64,000 bases of DNA from Bordetella parapertussis (GTDB taxonomy: Bacteria; Pseudomonadota; Gammaproteobacteria; Burkholderiales; SG8-41): NCBI GenBank assembly GCA_945861275.1, contig CAMATZ010000004.1, positions 124,001 to 188,000 of the forward strand, read 5' to 3'. Both the position numbers and the translations under genes were made by a program. Positions 18,254 through 27,364 of this stretch are shown in pieces (within the stretch, counting starts at the first letter, position 1; each line of letters opens with the position of its first letter). The notes beneath the pieces were generated by a model. It was not told the origin of the DNA and did no database searches. It worked only from the letters and a program-made list of their open reading frames with translations.

Positions 18254-19924
18254 CTACGGTGAAGTCCCAGCGGGAAAGACGTATCCCTCGATCCACGTAA
18301 AGACATAGCCCGAGTCTCGCGCGTTCTGCTCGCCAATTGCGGTTGCCGTAGAAAAGTTGTCTCCTCGCGCCTGGTTCCAGTAGTTCTTAAGCGGAACAGT
18401 GCCGGGCTGCTGCGTGGGATAGATATACGCCTCCACGCGCACGAACACGTAGCCGCTGGCGAGCGCGGCCTGCTCGCCTTGCGCCGATGCCGTGGTGAAG
18501 TTGTCTCCGCGCGCAGCATTCCAGTAAAGCTTGAGCGGAACAGTGCCGGGCTGCGGGTCGCGGAAGCCATAACCTTCGATGCGTGCAAAGCCATAGCCGG
18601 AGCTTTGTGCGCTTTGCTCACCGACGGAGGTGCCAGTGGTGAAATTATCGCCACGTGCCGAGCTGTAGTAGAGATTGAGCGGAACGCGCCCCAACGCCGG
18701 GCGCGGCGGTGGAATCCCGCCAGCCGCTGCTGCGCCGAAGCGGATGCGAATGGAGGACACCAGCCGGGGCGGCTTCTGCTGCGGGCCTTGGCTGGCAAAA
18801 AGCTGGTGCCAGCCGGACGACACCGGGGACGCAATGCCCGGCCACACGGCCGGATTGCTCAGGATGGAAGCAGTATGCGCCGTGGTAAACACATTTTCCG
18901 GCATCGGGTCTGCATTGCCTGCCCGCGCAGGAAGACGATTCACGAGAAAGGTCGGCACCTGCTCGGGAAGGATGGCGCCGCCCGGCCCGAACATGTTGAC
19001 GCCGCTGCCGGAGAGTTCGACTGCGGTGGGCGGCACCGGGATAAAGAACAGCGCCGGGTGGACTTGGGTTGAAGTGCCCGATGTCGCGTAGAAACCGCGA
19101 TCAACGTCGCGGAAGGTGAGCTCCGGGCGGGCGATCGGGGGCAATTGAGCCGGGCCCTCACCCCGCCATTTTATCAATGCCTCCGCTTCGATACTGACAA
19201 GGACCGTTGCGGGAAACTGGAAGACCTGGTCGAGCCGTCCTTGATCCAGAAAAGTGATCTGTCCCAACGGCAGCGCGGGCAGGACACCGGGCTTGACGCT
19301 GGGTTGCCAGAATATGCCCTTGTTAACTCTTCTTTCACCCGTCGCAGTGACCCACGTGATCGTGACATGGGTGGACCAGGCGCTCATTGCAGAGCCCGCC
19401 GGAGGCAGTGCCCCCTGGAACGTTTGAACCACTACCGCACCGGTGTGGGGCGGGGTGTACGGGGGCGGCGGGGGCGGCGCGGAGATTGCCGTCGATGAAA
19501 AATTATCAATCGTGAAGTCGCCCCTTGGTCCGCACAAACTTCCATAGTACGTCCCAACAATCCTGTTTCCCGCGACCTTGCCCGTATAACCTATTATCTT
19601 GCAGCCATGTGAATCTTTACTGAAGTTTACGGTGAACGAAAACGATTGGCCTTCCTTGTAGTGAGCATTTGCGAGATTAGTTACCTGCCCATCAATTCCG
19701 TCTTGATTCCTGGCACTCCAGGAATTGCCTGTCTTCGTCAACGTTATTACGAATTTAGGAAGTGCTGGATGCCTGACGATCAAAGTATTCGGCAGTTGGG
19801 CCTGTGCGGTGGCGCTGATCAGCACGGCCATGGTCGCGATGAAAAAAGCAAGGGCCAGGCCGCGCATCGTTAGCCACTTCGAATTGTGAAACCAGTATCC
19901 AGGTAAGTGCAGTGCGATTCTCAT
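18254..19924 (-). CDS. Secreted protein with three C-terminal ~47-residue repeats
   Basis: 556 residues from ATG 19924, preceded by GGGAGA. A long signal sequence (helix LALAFFIATMAVLISATAQA) is followed by a beta-rich N-terminal domain with two Cys, a Pro linker, a central region of unknown type, and three tandem repeats of the form GTVPL-LYWN-ARGDNFTTA, then GEQ-A--SGY-F-RIE-Y. Such repeats recall short beta-hairpin modules found in secreted adhesin or lectin-like proteins. After the TAG stop the frame stays open for 13 Pro-rich codons, which may be an old tail. Family not recognised. Confidence 0.7.
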   Translation of the reverse strand: MRIALHLPGYWFHNSKWLTMRGLALAFFIATMAVLISATAQAQLPNTLIVRHPALPKFVITLTKTGNSWSARNQDGIDGQVTNLANAHYKEGQSFSFTVNFSKDSHGCKIIGYTGKVAGNRIVGTYYGSLCGPRGDFTIDNFSSTAISAPPPPPPYTPPHTGAVVVQTFQGALPPAGSAMSAWSTHVTITWVTATGERRVNKGIFWQPSVKPGVLPALPLGQITFLDQGRLDQVFQFPATVLVSIEAEALIKWRGEGPAQLPPIARPELTFRDVDRGFYATSGTSTQVHPALFFIPVPPTAVELSGSGVNMFGPGGAILPEQVPTFLVNRLPARAGNADPMPENVFTTAHTASILSNPAVWPGIASPVSSGWHQLFASQGPQQKPPRLVSSIRIRFGAAAAGGIPPPRPALGRVPLNLYYSSARGDNFTTGTSVGEQSAQSSGYGFARIEGYGFRDPQPGTVPLKLYWNAARGDNFTTASAQGEQAALASGYVFVRVEAYIYPTQQPGTVPLKNYWNQARGDNFSTATAIGEQNARDSGYVFTWIEGYVFPAGTSP

Positions 19925-20235
19925 CGTATTTCTCCCGAGTCAAGAACCGGGTGTCACCACGGGCGTAGTAGTGCGCCGGCACGTCTAAGAGCATTCAATG
20001 TTGCAGTGCGCTGGAAACAGGTAACTTTAGTTCAATATCCGGCGTGAATGCTAGCACCGATTGCCGCGCACAGTCGATGGGCGTTTCGCAAACAGCATCG
20101 GGAAGAAATGCGGTTTGGTAGGCCAATACCTAAGCCGGACAAGCCCGCGAAGGGCGCAATCCCAACAACATTGCGACAGGATTAACAGGATGCACAGGAT
20201 AAAAGCGCCATCCTGTAAATCCTGTCTATCGATGT
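19925..20235. other. Intergenic region inside the inserted cassette
   Basis: About 310 bases without a gene. I see only the hairpin repeat listed at 20176-20225. Confidence 0.5.
20176..20225. repeat. ACAGGAT-type hairpin repeat
   Basis: ACAGGATTAACAGGAT at 20176-20191 is followed by a further ACAGGAT unit. The inverted copy ATCCTGTAAATCCTGT is at 20210-20225, with one mismatch in 16. It resembles palindromic intergenic repeats seen in betaproteobacteria. Confidence 0.7.
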
Positions 20236-20331
20236 TTAATCGTCGGCGCCGAACGATGGTCGGTTAGCGGACGGGATGTCCTCTGCACGGAAGTCCGCCA
20301 GACACTGTGAACAAGGCAATGGAACTGGCAT
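20236..20331 (-). pseudogene. Truncated copy of the zinc-ribbon gene
   Basis: The start ATG 20331 and codons MPVPLPCSQCLADFRAEDIP match the 5' end of the gene at 17771-18115 (MPVPSVCPQCQANFRGEDIP). Similarity also extends into the leader. The frame ends after 31 codons at TAA 20236-20238, so the second Cys pair is missing. Confidence 0.65.
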
Positions 20332-20502
20332 GTTTGCTTCCGCAATGAACTTGCGAACCCAAGGTACCGAAGGCAGCGGTATATTGACACGAAAAATGCA
20401 GAAGCCTACCATTCCTTCGGCAAACTCCCGGCGTAAACCCTGCTCGCAGTAACCAGGAGCGGCCCGCCGTTGATTACCAAAATACTGAAAGCGAGGAGAC
20501 GC

Positions 20503-21471
20503 ATGGCGACATTTTCTGGTTTTCGATTTTTCGGTCACCGACGCTTAATCCTGGCGTCCATGGTGTTAATGTTGTCGGCCGTTTGTGCGCACATTTTTTA
20601 CCCTCTAAACAATGCTAACGCGCAAAACATCGCCCCTGCCGACGTTTTGGGACAAACATGGAACGAATCCGAGGTTGCTGGCTGGAGAGGAGTATGGACG
20701 CGCATCGGAACCAGTAACGAGTTCGACGCGCGATTCACTCACCCTAACGGCACCTCTATCGGTGGCAAACTGCGGATGGAAGTTGACCGTAGAAACGTGA
20801 GCATCTTCCGCTGGAACCCCGGAACGTGGGGCATCTGCAGCTACATTGGAACCTTTTCCGCAGGATTCACATCGGTGTCAGGCACCTATCAATGCACGGA
20901 TGCGAATGAAAACTGGACTCAGCCTTACCCCTGGAACGCAACCATATTGTCGACACGCGTCAGCGTGGATCCACCGCCCGCAGGCCGGATTCAAGTGATT
21001 GCAGGAACCTATGGTGCAAATTGCAAGCAGCCGCGTGGCAACAGGACAGCGCACTTGTCGCAGTCGTGTAACGGACGCGATGTCTGCGAGTATGTGGTGA
21101 ATTATCAGGTGATCGGCGATCCTGCGGTGGGTTGTGTAAAGAACTACATCGCCGAATGGCAATGCGGCGATGGCAGATTGCGTCAGGCAAGTGCCGGGCC
21201 GCCGGAAGCGGGATTTGGCTCCAAGATAATGCTGACGTGTAATCAAGGCCCGGTGACCCCGCCGCCGCCCGGCAGTCTGGGTGCGCCTGCGGGATACACC
21301 CTTTGCGCTCAGGAAAACGGGCGCTGCAATTTCAGCGGTCAAAGGGATGTAGCCTACGGGGCCAACGGCAAATTCACCTTCAAACCGGCGCTGCTAAACG
21401 GAGTCGACTGCAACAATGGCGTTTTCGGTGATCCTATCTTTGGCACGGTCAAGGCGTGCTATATAAGATAA
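20503..21471 (+). CDS. Secreted lectin-like protein
   Basis: 322 residues from ATG 20503, which follows GAGGAG. A signal sequence (RLILASMVLMLSAVCAHIF) precedes three parts. An N-terminal domain is rich in Trp and Gly. A middle domain with TYGANCKQPRGN, CNGRDVCEYVV and IGDPAVGCVKNYIAEWQCG resembles SUEL-type galactose-binding lectin domains. A C-terminal domain, CAQENGRCNFSGQRDVAYGA to FGDPIFGTVKAC, is a Cys-containing module seen in secreted carbohydrate-associated proteins. The domains suggest binding of extracellular glycans; this is inference. Confidence 0.7.
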   Translation: MATFSGFRFFGHRRLILASMVLMLSAVCAHIFYPLNNANAQNIAPADVLGQTWNESEVAGWRGVWTRIGTSNEFDARFTHPNGTSIGGKLRMEVDRRNVSIFRWNPGTWGICSYIGTFSAGFTSVSGTYQCTDANENWTQPYPWNATILSTRVSVDPPPAGRIQVIAGTYGANCKQPRGNRTAHLSQSCNGRDVCEYVVNYQVIGDPAVGCVKNYIAEWQCGDGRLRQASAGPPEAGFGSKIMLTCNQGPVTPPPPGSLGAPAGYTLCAQENGRCNFSGQRDVAYGANGKFTFKPALLNGVDCNNGVFGDPIFGTVKACYIR

Positions 21472-21481
21472 AGCCCGCAGC

Positions 21482-22447
21482 ATGACGCCGATGCGTGTGG
21501 CGGGCGCTTTTATCCTGGCGCTGGTGTGCGGCGTGTCGGCGTACTTCTGGTTCAGACCGGTCGCCGCCCCACTCAGCCCGGACGCACAGCACGCGTTTTT
21601 TCAGCACTATGAAAACGGGCGCTATGCGGAGGCCTTTGCGGTACTTCCCCCGACGCTGAGAGACTGGTCTCCTTACGAAAAGGACCAACAGCAGCTCACA
21701 CCCATGAAACGCGATGAAAGCGTTTTTACCGATATCTGGAAAAAGGAATCGGGCGCAAGGGCGCTCCCTCGACAGCATGCGTTGGAAAAAGAGATCCTCT
21801 ACTACCAGGGTGTGATGCATTTCCGCATGAACCGCCTGGATGCGGCGAAAGAGAAACTGCTGAAGTGCCTGCAGCTCGATCCGTCATACCGCATGGCGCA
21901 TGTGTATTTGTTTCGGATTCTTGCGAGGCTTGAATCCGATGTCATGAAGCAAAACAAGGACCCCAACCGGAGCCTTGACAGTGAAATGCAACTGATGTTT
22001 AGCCATTTCAGATTCTTCAACAGCGAATACCATCTCGCGATGGCAGCCCAACTCCTCAAATTAACCAGCAATGAAACCTTGAGCGTCTTACGTCTGTCGC
22101 TTCTGAAGGAGGACGCCGCGATCAAGAATCTCGCAGCCGAGAAGATCGCGAACGTTGCAAATCCAAAGAGCCGGGGCGTCATGAATGAAGAAATTGACTT
22201 TGCAAAGCTCTATCGAGTCGAATTGGTAACTTCACAGCGGCATTGCATCGACGAAGTGTTTTTCCCGCCCGAACAAATCATGCATTGGGACGGCCGTAAC
22301 GCATCGGGGCGCATGACCGGCGGCCAGAAGGTTTTGACAACCTTCACCGAGTCGATGGTTCTCGCTACCGGGCCTGATGCAGAGCGTATCATCGTCTATA
22401 GCCCGCGGGGAGTGAACGTCGCTGAACTTCGGGTCGCGAACCGATAG
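21482..22447 (+). CDS. Membrane-anchored TPR-like protein
   Basis: 321 residues, 10 bp after the lectin-like gene and probably in one transcript with it. The N-terminal helix VAGAFILALVCGVSAYFWF would anchor it. The central YYQGVMHFRMNRLDAAKEKLL then LQLDPSYRMAHVYLFRIL is a TPR-type helical pair. The C-terminal third holds many charged residues and a VFFPPEQIMHWDGRNASG segment. Family not recognised. Confidence 0.65.
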   Translation: MTPMRVAGAFILALVCGVSAYFWFRPVAAPLSPDAQHAFFQHYENGRYAEAFAVLPPTLRDWSPYEKDQQQLTPMKRDESVFTDIWKKESGARALPRQHALEKEILYYQGVMHFRMNRLDAAKEKLLKCLQLDPSYRMAHVYLFRILARLESDVMKQNKDPNRSLDSEMQLMFSHFRFFNSEYHLAMAAQLLKLTSNETLSVLRLSLLKEDAAIKNLAAEKIANVANPKSRGVMNEEIDFAKLYRVELVTSQRHCIDEVFFPPEQIMHWDGRNASGRMTGGQKVLTTFTESMVLATGPDAERIIVYSPRGVNVAELRVANR

Positions 22448-22471
22448 GCTCAGGTACAGCTAATACAATTT

Positions 22472-22537
22472 GGGGTCAGAGTGGAATTATTCAATAAATT
22501 TTAATTAAAACAATAAGTTACACTACAGCGTTTAACT
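22472..22537. repeat. AT-rich direct repeat, right copy
   Basis: It has the same GGGGTCAGAGTG start and AATTAAAACAATA core as 17654-17719, in the same orientation and of the same length. It lies 68 bp from the 3' end of the permease gene. GGGGTCAGA-type sequences often accompany REP-associated transposase elements, but no transposase is present here. Confidence 0.75.
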
Positions 22538-22605
22538 ATAAGCACAAATCCTGAAGGGCAGGCGGATACCATGCGAAGGGAAATTCTTCGCTTCTGGGAC
22601 GAGCG

Positions 22606-23637
22606 TCACTTCAGCCGCGGATCCAGCGCATCCCGCAACGCATCGGTAAATAAACTGAACGCCGTAACCAGCACTGCCATCGCTGCTGTCGCTGCCGCAA
22701 GCTGCCACCATTTGCCCAGTATCAATTCCGATTGCGATTCATTGAGCATGCTGCCCCACGACACCGTATCCACGCCCACGCCGAAACCAAGAAAACTTAA
22801 AATCACTTCCATTTTGATGAACAGCACCACGTGCAGCGACAACTGCACCAGCACCACGTGGCTCACGTTGGGAAATATATGTGTGAACATACGGCGGACA
22901 TTCGAAGTGCCTATGGCGTCCGCCGCCAGCACGTATTCGCGCGTGCGATGTTTGATGTATTCGGCGCGTACCAGCCGGAATATGCCGGTCCATCCGGTCA
23001 GGCCCAGAATCAGAATCACCGTCAGCGTGCCTTTCTGATTCAGCACCGCCGCTATCGCCAGCACCAGCAGCAGATACGGAATGGCGGTAAACACGCTGTA
23101 TACCCAATTCAAAAAATCGTCGATGCGGCCGCCGTAATAGCCGGCATACGCCCCCATGACGGTTGCGATAAAAACCGCCAGCAATGCGGCAACCAGCCCC
23201 ACCACCAGCGACGTCTCGGTGCCTTTGACGGCCTTTTTAAGCACGTCGCGACCCCATTTGTCGCCGCCCAGTGGCAGCGTGCTAGCCCGGGCTGCCGCGG
23301 CGGGTGCGGCGGCCAGGCCCTTGCGCAGTTCGCTCAACACATCGGCGAGCGGATCGACGATACCCGGCTCAGTTGTCAAAGCCTCCTTCGATGGCGCCTG
23401 CACCGCGGCGGCCGCGGGCGCGGGTGCATCGGCTCCCGCGAATCCGGGTGGCGCATAGTTCTCCCCCGCTTCCCGTGACCAATCCGCTGCGATCCATCCT
23501 GCGACCGCCGCAATCACCACCACAAGATACGCGCCCACGATCACCAGCGACACCATCCCCACGCGATCACGGCGCAAGCGCCGCCACGCCAGCGCCCACA
23601 GGCCCGGCGAAGTTTCCCGCGCCAATGTCGCGCTCAT
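22606..23637 (-). CDS. Dipeptide/oligopeptide ABC transporter permease, C-type
   Basis: 343 residues. After a first helix comes an unusual Ala/Pro-rich periplasmic insert (about residues 65-125), then LGGDKWGRDVLKKAVKGTET, the OppC/DppC signature, then five helices with the EAA loop YVLAADAIGTSNVRRMFTHI. ATG 23637 overlaps the upstream permease stop as ATGA. The next transporter gene in transcription order, the double ATPase, is 4.97 kb away across the inserted cassette. Confidence 0.9.
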   Translation of the reverse strand: MSATLARETSPGLWALAWRRLRRDRVGMVSLVIVGAYLVVVIAAVAGWIAADWSREAGENYAPPGFAGADAPAPAAAAVQAPSKEALTTEPGIVDPLADVLSELRKGLAAAPAAAARASTLPLGGDKWGRDVLKKAVKGTETSLVVGLVAALLAVFIATVMGAYAGYYGGRIDDFLNWVYSVFTAIPYLLLVLAIAAVLNQKGTLTVILILGLTGWTGIFRLVRAEYIKHRTREYVLAADAIGTSNVRRMFTHIFPNVSHVVLVQLSLHVVLFIKMEVILSFLGFGVGVDTVSWGSMLNESQSELILGKWWQLAAATAAMAVLVTAFSLFTDALRDALDPRLK

Positions 23638-24572
23638 TTGAGTTGCACCCGCGGATCGATGGCTTTATACATTATGTCCGTTACCAGGTTAATCACCAGC
23701 GTCGCCATCGCCACGTAAACCGTCACCGCCTTGATCAAGGGGAAGTCGCTGCGCTCCACCGCCAGCAAGACTTCGCGGCCGATGCCGGGGATCGAAAAGA
23801 AGCGCTCGATCAGAAACGCGCCCGCCAGCAGCGCCGGCAGTTGAATCATCACGTTGGTGACTATCGGTATCGCCGCATTGCGCAGCACATGCACGCCCAT
23901 CACGCGCGCTTCGCTCATGCCTTTGGCGCGCGCGGTGCGCACATAGTCCTGATGAATTTCATCCAGAAAAAATGTGCGATACAGCCGCGTATCCGGCGCC
24001 AACGAAACCGCCACACCCACCACAATGGGCAGCGCGCTGAATTTCAGCAGATTGGTGACAAAGTCCTGGCCCCAACCCTGCACCGGAAACCAGCCCAGTT
24101 GATAGGCAAAAACATATTGAAACACAATGATATAGACCAGGATGCTGATCGACTGCCCGACAGTGCAGCCGATCATGATGGCGCGGTCGGTGAGCGAGCC
24201 GCGCACATAGGCCACCAGCAGCGCCAGGCCCATCGCCAGCAGCGTGCTGATAATCAGCATGGGCACCAGCACCGTCAACGAGGGCATCAGGCGCGTGGCG
24301 AATATCGCGGATACTTTTTCGTTGGTGGCCCAGCTCACGCCGAAATCGCCGGTGACGATCTGCGTGATGAAGATCCACAATTGCACGTAATACGGCTGAT
24401 CGACGCCCAACTGTTTGCGGATGTTCGCGATCTGCTCCGGGTTGGAGATCTTGCCCGCCAGCATGTAGGCGGGATCGCCGCCGATCCAGTTGAACAGGAT
24501 AAACACCAGCAACACCACGCCCAGCAGCGTCGGCACGAACTGCAGCAAGCGGCGCAGGATGTAGGCGGTCAC
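23634..24572 (-). CDS. Dipeptide/oligopeptide ABC transporter permease, B-type
   Basis: 312 residues. The N-terminus TAYILRRLLQFVPTLLGVVL and FNWIGGDPAYML are typical of DppB/OppB. The EAA loop is YVRTARAKGMSEARVMGVHV. Its GTG start overlaps the stop of the binding-protein gene (GTGA), and its own stop overlaps the next permease. Confidence 0.91.
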   Translation of the reverse strand: MTAYILRRLLQFVPTLLGVVLLVFILFNWIGGDPAYMLAGKISNPEQIANIRKQLGVDQPYYVQLWIFITQIVTGDFGVSWATNEKVSAIFATRLMPSLTVLVPMLIISTLLAMGLALLVAYVRGSLTDRAIMIGCTVGQSISILVYIIVFQYVFAYQLGWFPVQGWGQDFVTNLLKFSALPIVVGVAVSLAPDTRLYRTFFLDEIHQDYVRTARAKGMSEARVMGVHVLRNAAIPIVTNVMIQLPALLAGAFLIERFFSIPGIGREVLLAVERSDFPLIKAVTVYVAMATLVINLVTDIMYKAIDPRVQLK

Positions 24573-26395
24573 GGACGAGAATCCTTCGCGTCCAAATCCA
24601 TATACAAAAATTCGTGTGCGTATACCGGATGCTTTTTAAAGCCCGCCACGTATGGTTGCACTAGTACATTGCGATAGCGGCTGTCGGTCAGCAGCCACGC
24701 AGTATCGGCTTCCATTTGCCGCGTCATCTCGCGGTAGAGTTGATTGCGCTCGGGGCCATGCGGCAAGCGCCGCGATTTTTCATAGCGCTTGTCAAACGCC
24801 GGCGAGCGGTAACATGCGGAATTGGTCTGCCCGGAATTCGGACCATACAGCAACTGCATGAAATTATCGCCGTCGGGATAGTCCGCTATCCACGCCGAGT
24901 GACGCATCGTCAGGCGGCATTGATCGGCCAGTTTGTTCAGTTCGGCAAAGCGCTCTTTCTGGATTTCAACACGCACGCCGATCTTGTCCAGCGAACGTTT
25001 CATCAATTCGTCGAATTGCCGATCACGTTCTGTAGGTTGAGAAAAATACTTTAAAATCAATAAGTTACCATTTGGTTGCGCACGGTAGCCGTCGGCGCCG
25101 CGCTGATAGCCAAACTTGTCGAGCAGCGCGTTGGCAAGGCGCACATCGTACGGGATGCTGTTGCGGTAGGCAGGCTCGTGTCCCGCGACACCCGGCGGTA
25201 TCGGATACTGCGCACGTATCGCCTGCCCTTTGCGGATGACCTTGATTTGTTCATCGACGTTATACGACATCGCAATCGCGCGCCGCAGCGCGATTTTTTC
25301 GTTGCTGAAACCACCGAGCGGATTGGACTGGTCGCCGATGCGTTCCTGCGTGTTAAAGAATAGATAAATGATTTCCGGATCGACGCTGCGATCCATGCGG
25401 ATGCCCTGCTGCGTGAACTCCGGTTTCAGTTTGCCGTCCGCCGTCATGAACTTGGGCGCGAGTTCTTCCAACTGATATTCGATATCGGTTTCGCGCCGCC
25501 GAAACGCCAGCCAGCGGCTTTGCGCCTCGTCCATCACGCTGATTTCCACACGCTCGATCAGCGGCAACTTCCTGCCCTGCATGCGTGCGACGATGCGTTG
25601 ATCCGCGGGATCGTTAGTGGGTTCGGCGCTCCAGATCATCTCGCGAAAATCGGGATTCCTTTCCAGCACCATCTTCGACGAGCGCACATAACGCTTTAAC
25701 ACATAAGGCCCGGTGCCGACCGGATGTGCGTTGGTGTCGTCGCCGTACGCCGCGATAGCTTCGCGCGCCACCGCACCCACCATAAAAAACGCCAGCACGT
25801 GCGAGAAATTAAAATCCGTTTCATTCAAGCGTATGCGCAGGGTATAGCGATCGGGCGTTTCCAGACCGGCGACCGGGGCATCGTAGTCAAAACGTCCGGA
25901 TTTTTTGGCATCCGTGACCAGTTTGTCGAGCCCCGCGATTTTGCCTTCAAACAAAAACGCGTAGGGCGAACGATTCCTGGGATCGAGAAAACGCTTGATC
26001 GAATACGCGTAGTCCGCCGCGGTCAGTTCGCGGGGCTGGCCTTTGAACGCGGGGTCATTGCTGAAACGGATGCCCGTCTTTAACCTGAGCGTATAGGTCT
26101 TGCCGCCGTCCGTAATCTGCGGCAGCGCTACCGCAACGTTGGGCACCAGCTTCGCGGGACGCGCAAGGTAATCGTAGGTCAGCAACGGATCAAAAATCGC
26201 CGCGATCACAACACCTGAATAGTAGTCCGCCACTTTGACCGGATCAAAGCCGGTTTCCGCCGCCTGAAAGGTGAAGCGCAGCACTTTCTCCGGCTTGCCG
26301 CTGCCGGCTGTAGCGGCGGGCGGCGCGGCACGTTCACCGCAACCCAGCACGCCTGCAGCCAACAGCACAGCAATGAAAACCCTGGCACTTGTCAT
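24569..26395 (-). CDS. Peptide-binding lipoprotein of ABC transporter (SBP_bac_5)
   Basis: 608 residues with a lipobox AGVLGC (Cys19). YSGVVIAAIFDPLLTYDYLA, then NAHPVGTGPYVLKRYV, then HSAWIADYPDGDNFMQLLYG are conserved steps of the family 5 binding fold. It is the first gene of the minus-strand transporter run and is divergent from fabI. It likely captures peptides in the periplasm and passes them to the following two permeases. Confidence 0.9.
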   Translation of the reverse strand: MTSARVFIAVLLAAGVLGCGERAAPPAATAGSGKPEKVLRFTFQAAETGFDPVKVADYYSGVVIAAIFDPLLTYDYLARPAKLVPNVAVALPQITDGGKTYTLRLKTGIRFSNDPAFKGQPRELTAADYAYSIKRFLDPRNRSPYAFLFEGKIAGLDKLVTDAKKSGRFDYDAPVAGLETPDRYTLRIRLNETDFNFSHVLAFFMVGAVAREAIAAYGDDTNAHPVGTGPYVLKRYVRSSKMVLERNPDFREMIWSAEPTNDPADQRIVARMQGRKLPLIERVEISVMDEAQSRWLAFRRRETDIEYQLEELAPKFMTADGKLKPEFTQQGIRMDRSVDPEIIYLFFNTQERIGDQSNPLGGFSNEKIALRRAIAMSYNVDEQIKVIRKGQAIRAQYPIPPGVAGHEPAYRNSIPYDVRLANALLDKFGYQRGADGYRAQPNGNLLILKYFSQPTERDRQFDELMKRSLDKIGVRVEIQKERFAELNKLADQCRLTMRHSAWIADYPDGDNFMQLLYGPNSGQTNSACYRSPAFDKRYEKSRRLPHGPERNQLYREMTRQMEADTAWLLTDSRYRNVLVQPYVAGFKKHPVYAHEFLYMDLDAKDSRP

Positions 26396-26487
26396 CGCGT
26401 GCCAGTGTAGCCGAAACGCCCTGCCCGCGTCAGCCCGCCGTCTGCTGCCGGCCCCTTGCTATAATCCTAGAAATCAAAGGAACGCTC

Positions 26488-27273
26488 ATGGCGCTGCTGC
26501 AAGACAAAAAAATTCTGATCACCGGTCTGCTGTCGAACCGTTCCATAGCCTACGGCATCGCACGCGCGGCGCATCGCGAAGGTGCGCAGCTTGCCTTCAC
26601 TTATCAAAGCGAAGATATCAAAAATCGCGTGCTTGATCTCGCAAAAGACTTTGACACAGCGCCCGTGCTGCCCTGTGATGTTGCCGATGACGCGCAAATC
26701 GCCAGGTTGTTCGATGATTTGCGCGGCCAGTGGGATGGCTTGGACGGACTGGTGCATTCCATCGCCTTTGCGCCGCGTGAGTCATTGAAAGGCGATTTGC
26801 TCGAAGGCCTGTCGCGCGAAGCGTTTCGCCTGGCGCACGACGTCAGCTCCTACAGCCTTGCAGCACTCACCAAAGCCGCGCTGCCGATGCTGGAAAATCG
26901 TAAGTCAGCGGTGCTGACGTTAACCTATCTGGGCGCGCAGCGCGCAGTGCCCAACTACAACGTGATGGGGCTGGCCAAGGCCAGCCTCGAAGCCAATGTG
27001 CGCTATCTCGCGCAGGCTCTCGGCCCCAAAGGCATCCGGGTGAACGGCATCTCTGCCGGGCCGATAAAAACCCTGGCGGCAGCAGGCATCGGCGGCTTTG
27101 GAAAAATATTGAAATTTGTCGAGGAAAATGCGCCGCTACGGCGCAATGTGACGATAGATGACGTCGGCAACGCAGCGGCGTTTTTGCTGTCGGAGCTGGC
27201 GGGCGGCATTACCGGCGAGATTACTTATGTGGATGCCGGGTTTAATACGGTGGTGGGCGGGCTGAGTTCGTGA
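26488..27273 (+). CDS. fabI: Enoyl-[acyl-carrier-protein] reductase (NADH), FabI
   Basis: 261 residues from ATG 26488, preceded by AAAGGAA. It reduces enoyl-ACP in the last step of each fatty-acid elongation cycle. The nucleotide loop is ITGLLSNRSIAYGIA. The catalytic Tyr147, Tyr157 and Lys164 lie in TYLGAQRAVPNYNVMGLAKA. ISAGPIKTLAAAGI is the substrate loop. A TATAAT at 26460-26465 could be its -10 element, though no matching -35 is clear. It is the site where triclosan-type inhibitors act in sensitive bacteria. Confidence 0.96.
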   Translation: MALLQDKKILITGLLSNRSIAYGIARAAHREGAQLAFTYQSEDIKNRVLDLAKDFDTAPVLPCDVADDAQIARLFDDLRGQWDGLDGLVHSIAFAPRESLKGDLLEGLSREAFRLAHDVSSYSLAALTKAALPMLENRKSAVLTLTYLGAQRAVPNYNVMGLAKASLEANVRYLAQALGPKGIRVNGISAGPIKTLAAAGIGGFGKILKFVEENAPLRRNVTIDDVGNAAAFLLSELAGGITGEITYVDAGFNTVVGGLSS

Positions 27274-27318
27274 CGGGTGAAGGGTGAAGGGGTACCCCAG
27301 GCGCGGCTGACGGTTCAC

Positions 27319-27353
27319 TCTTCACCCTTCACCCTTCACCCTTCACCCTTCAC
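27319..27353. repeat. Tandem heptamer repeat
   Basis: About five copies of CTTCACC lie between the convergent fabI and ppiD genes. A shorter inverse run GGGTGAAGGGTGAAGG at 27275-27290 could pair with it and act as a bidirectional terminator. Confidence 0.7.
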
Positions 27354-27364
27354 AGGCAGTACAT

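Noticed and set aside
27319-27353. Possible CRISPR-like array
   Set aside because: The unit is only seven bases with no spacers.
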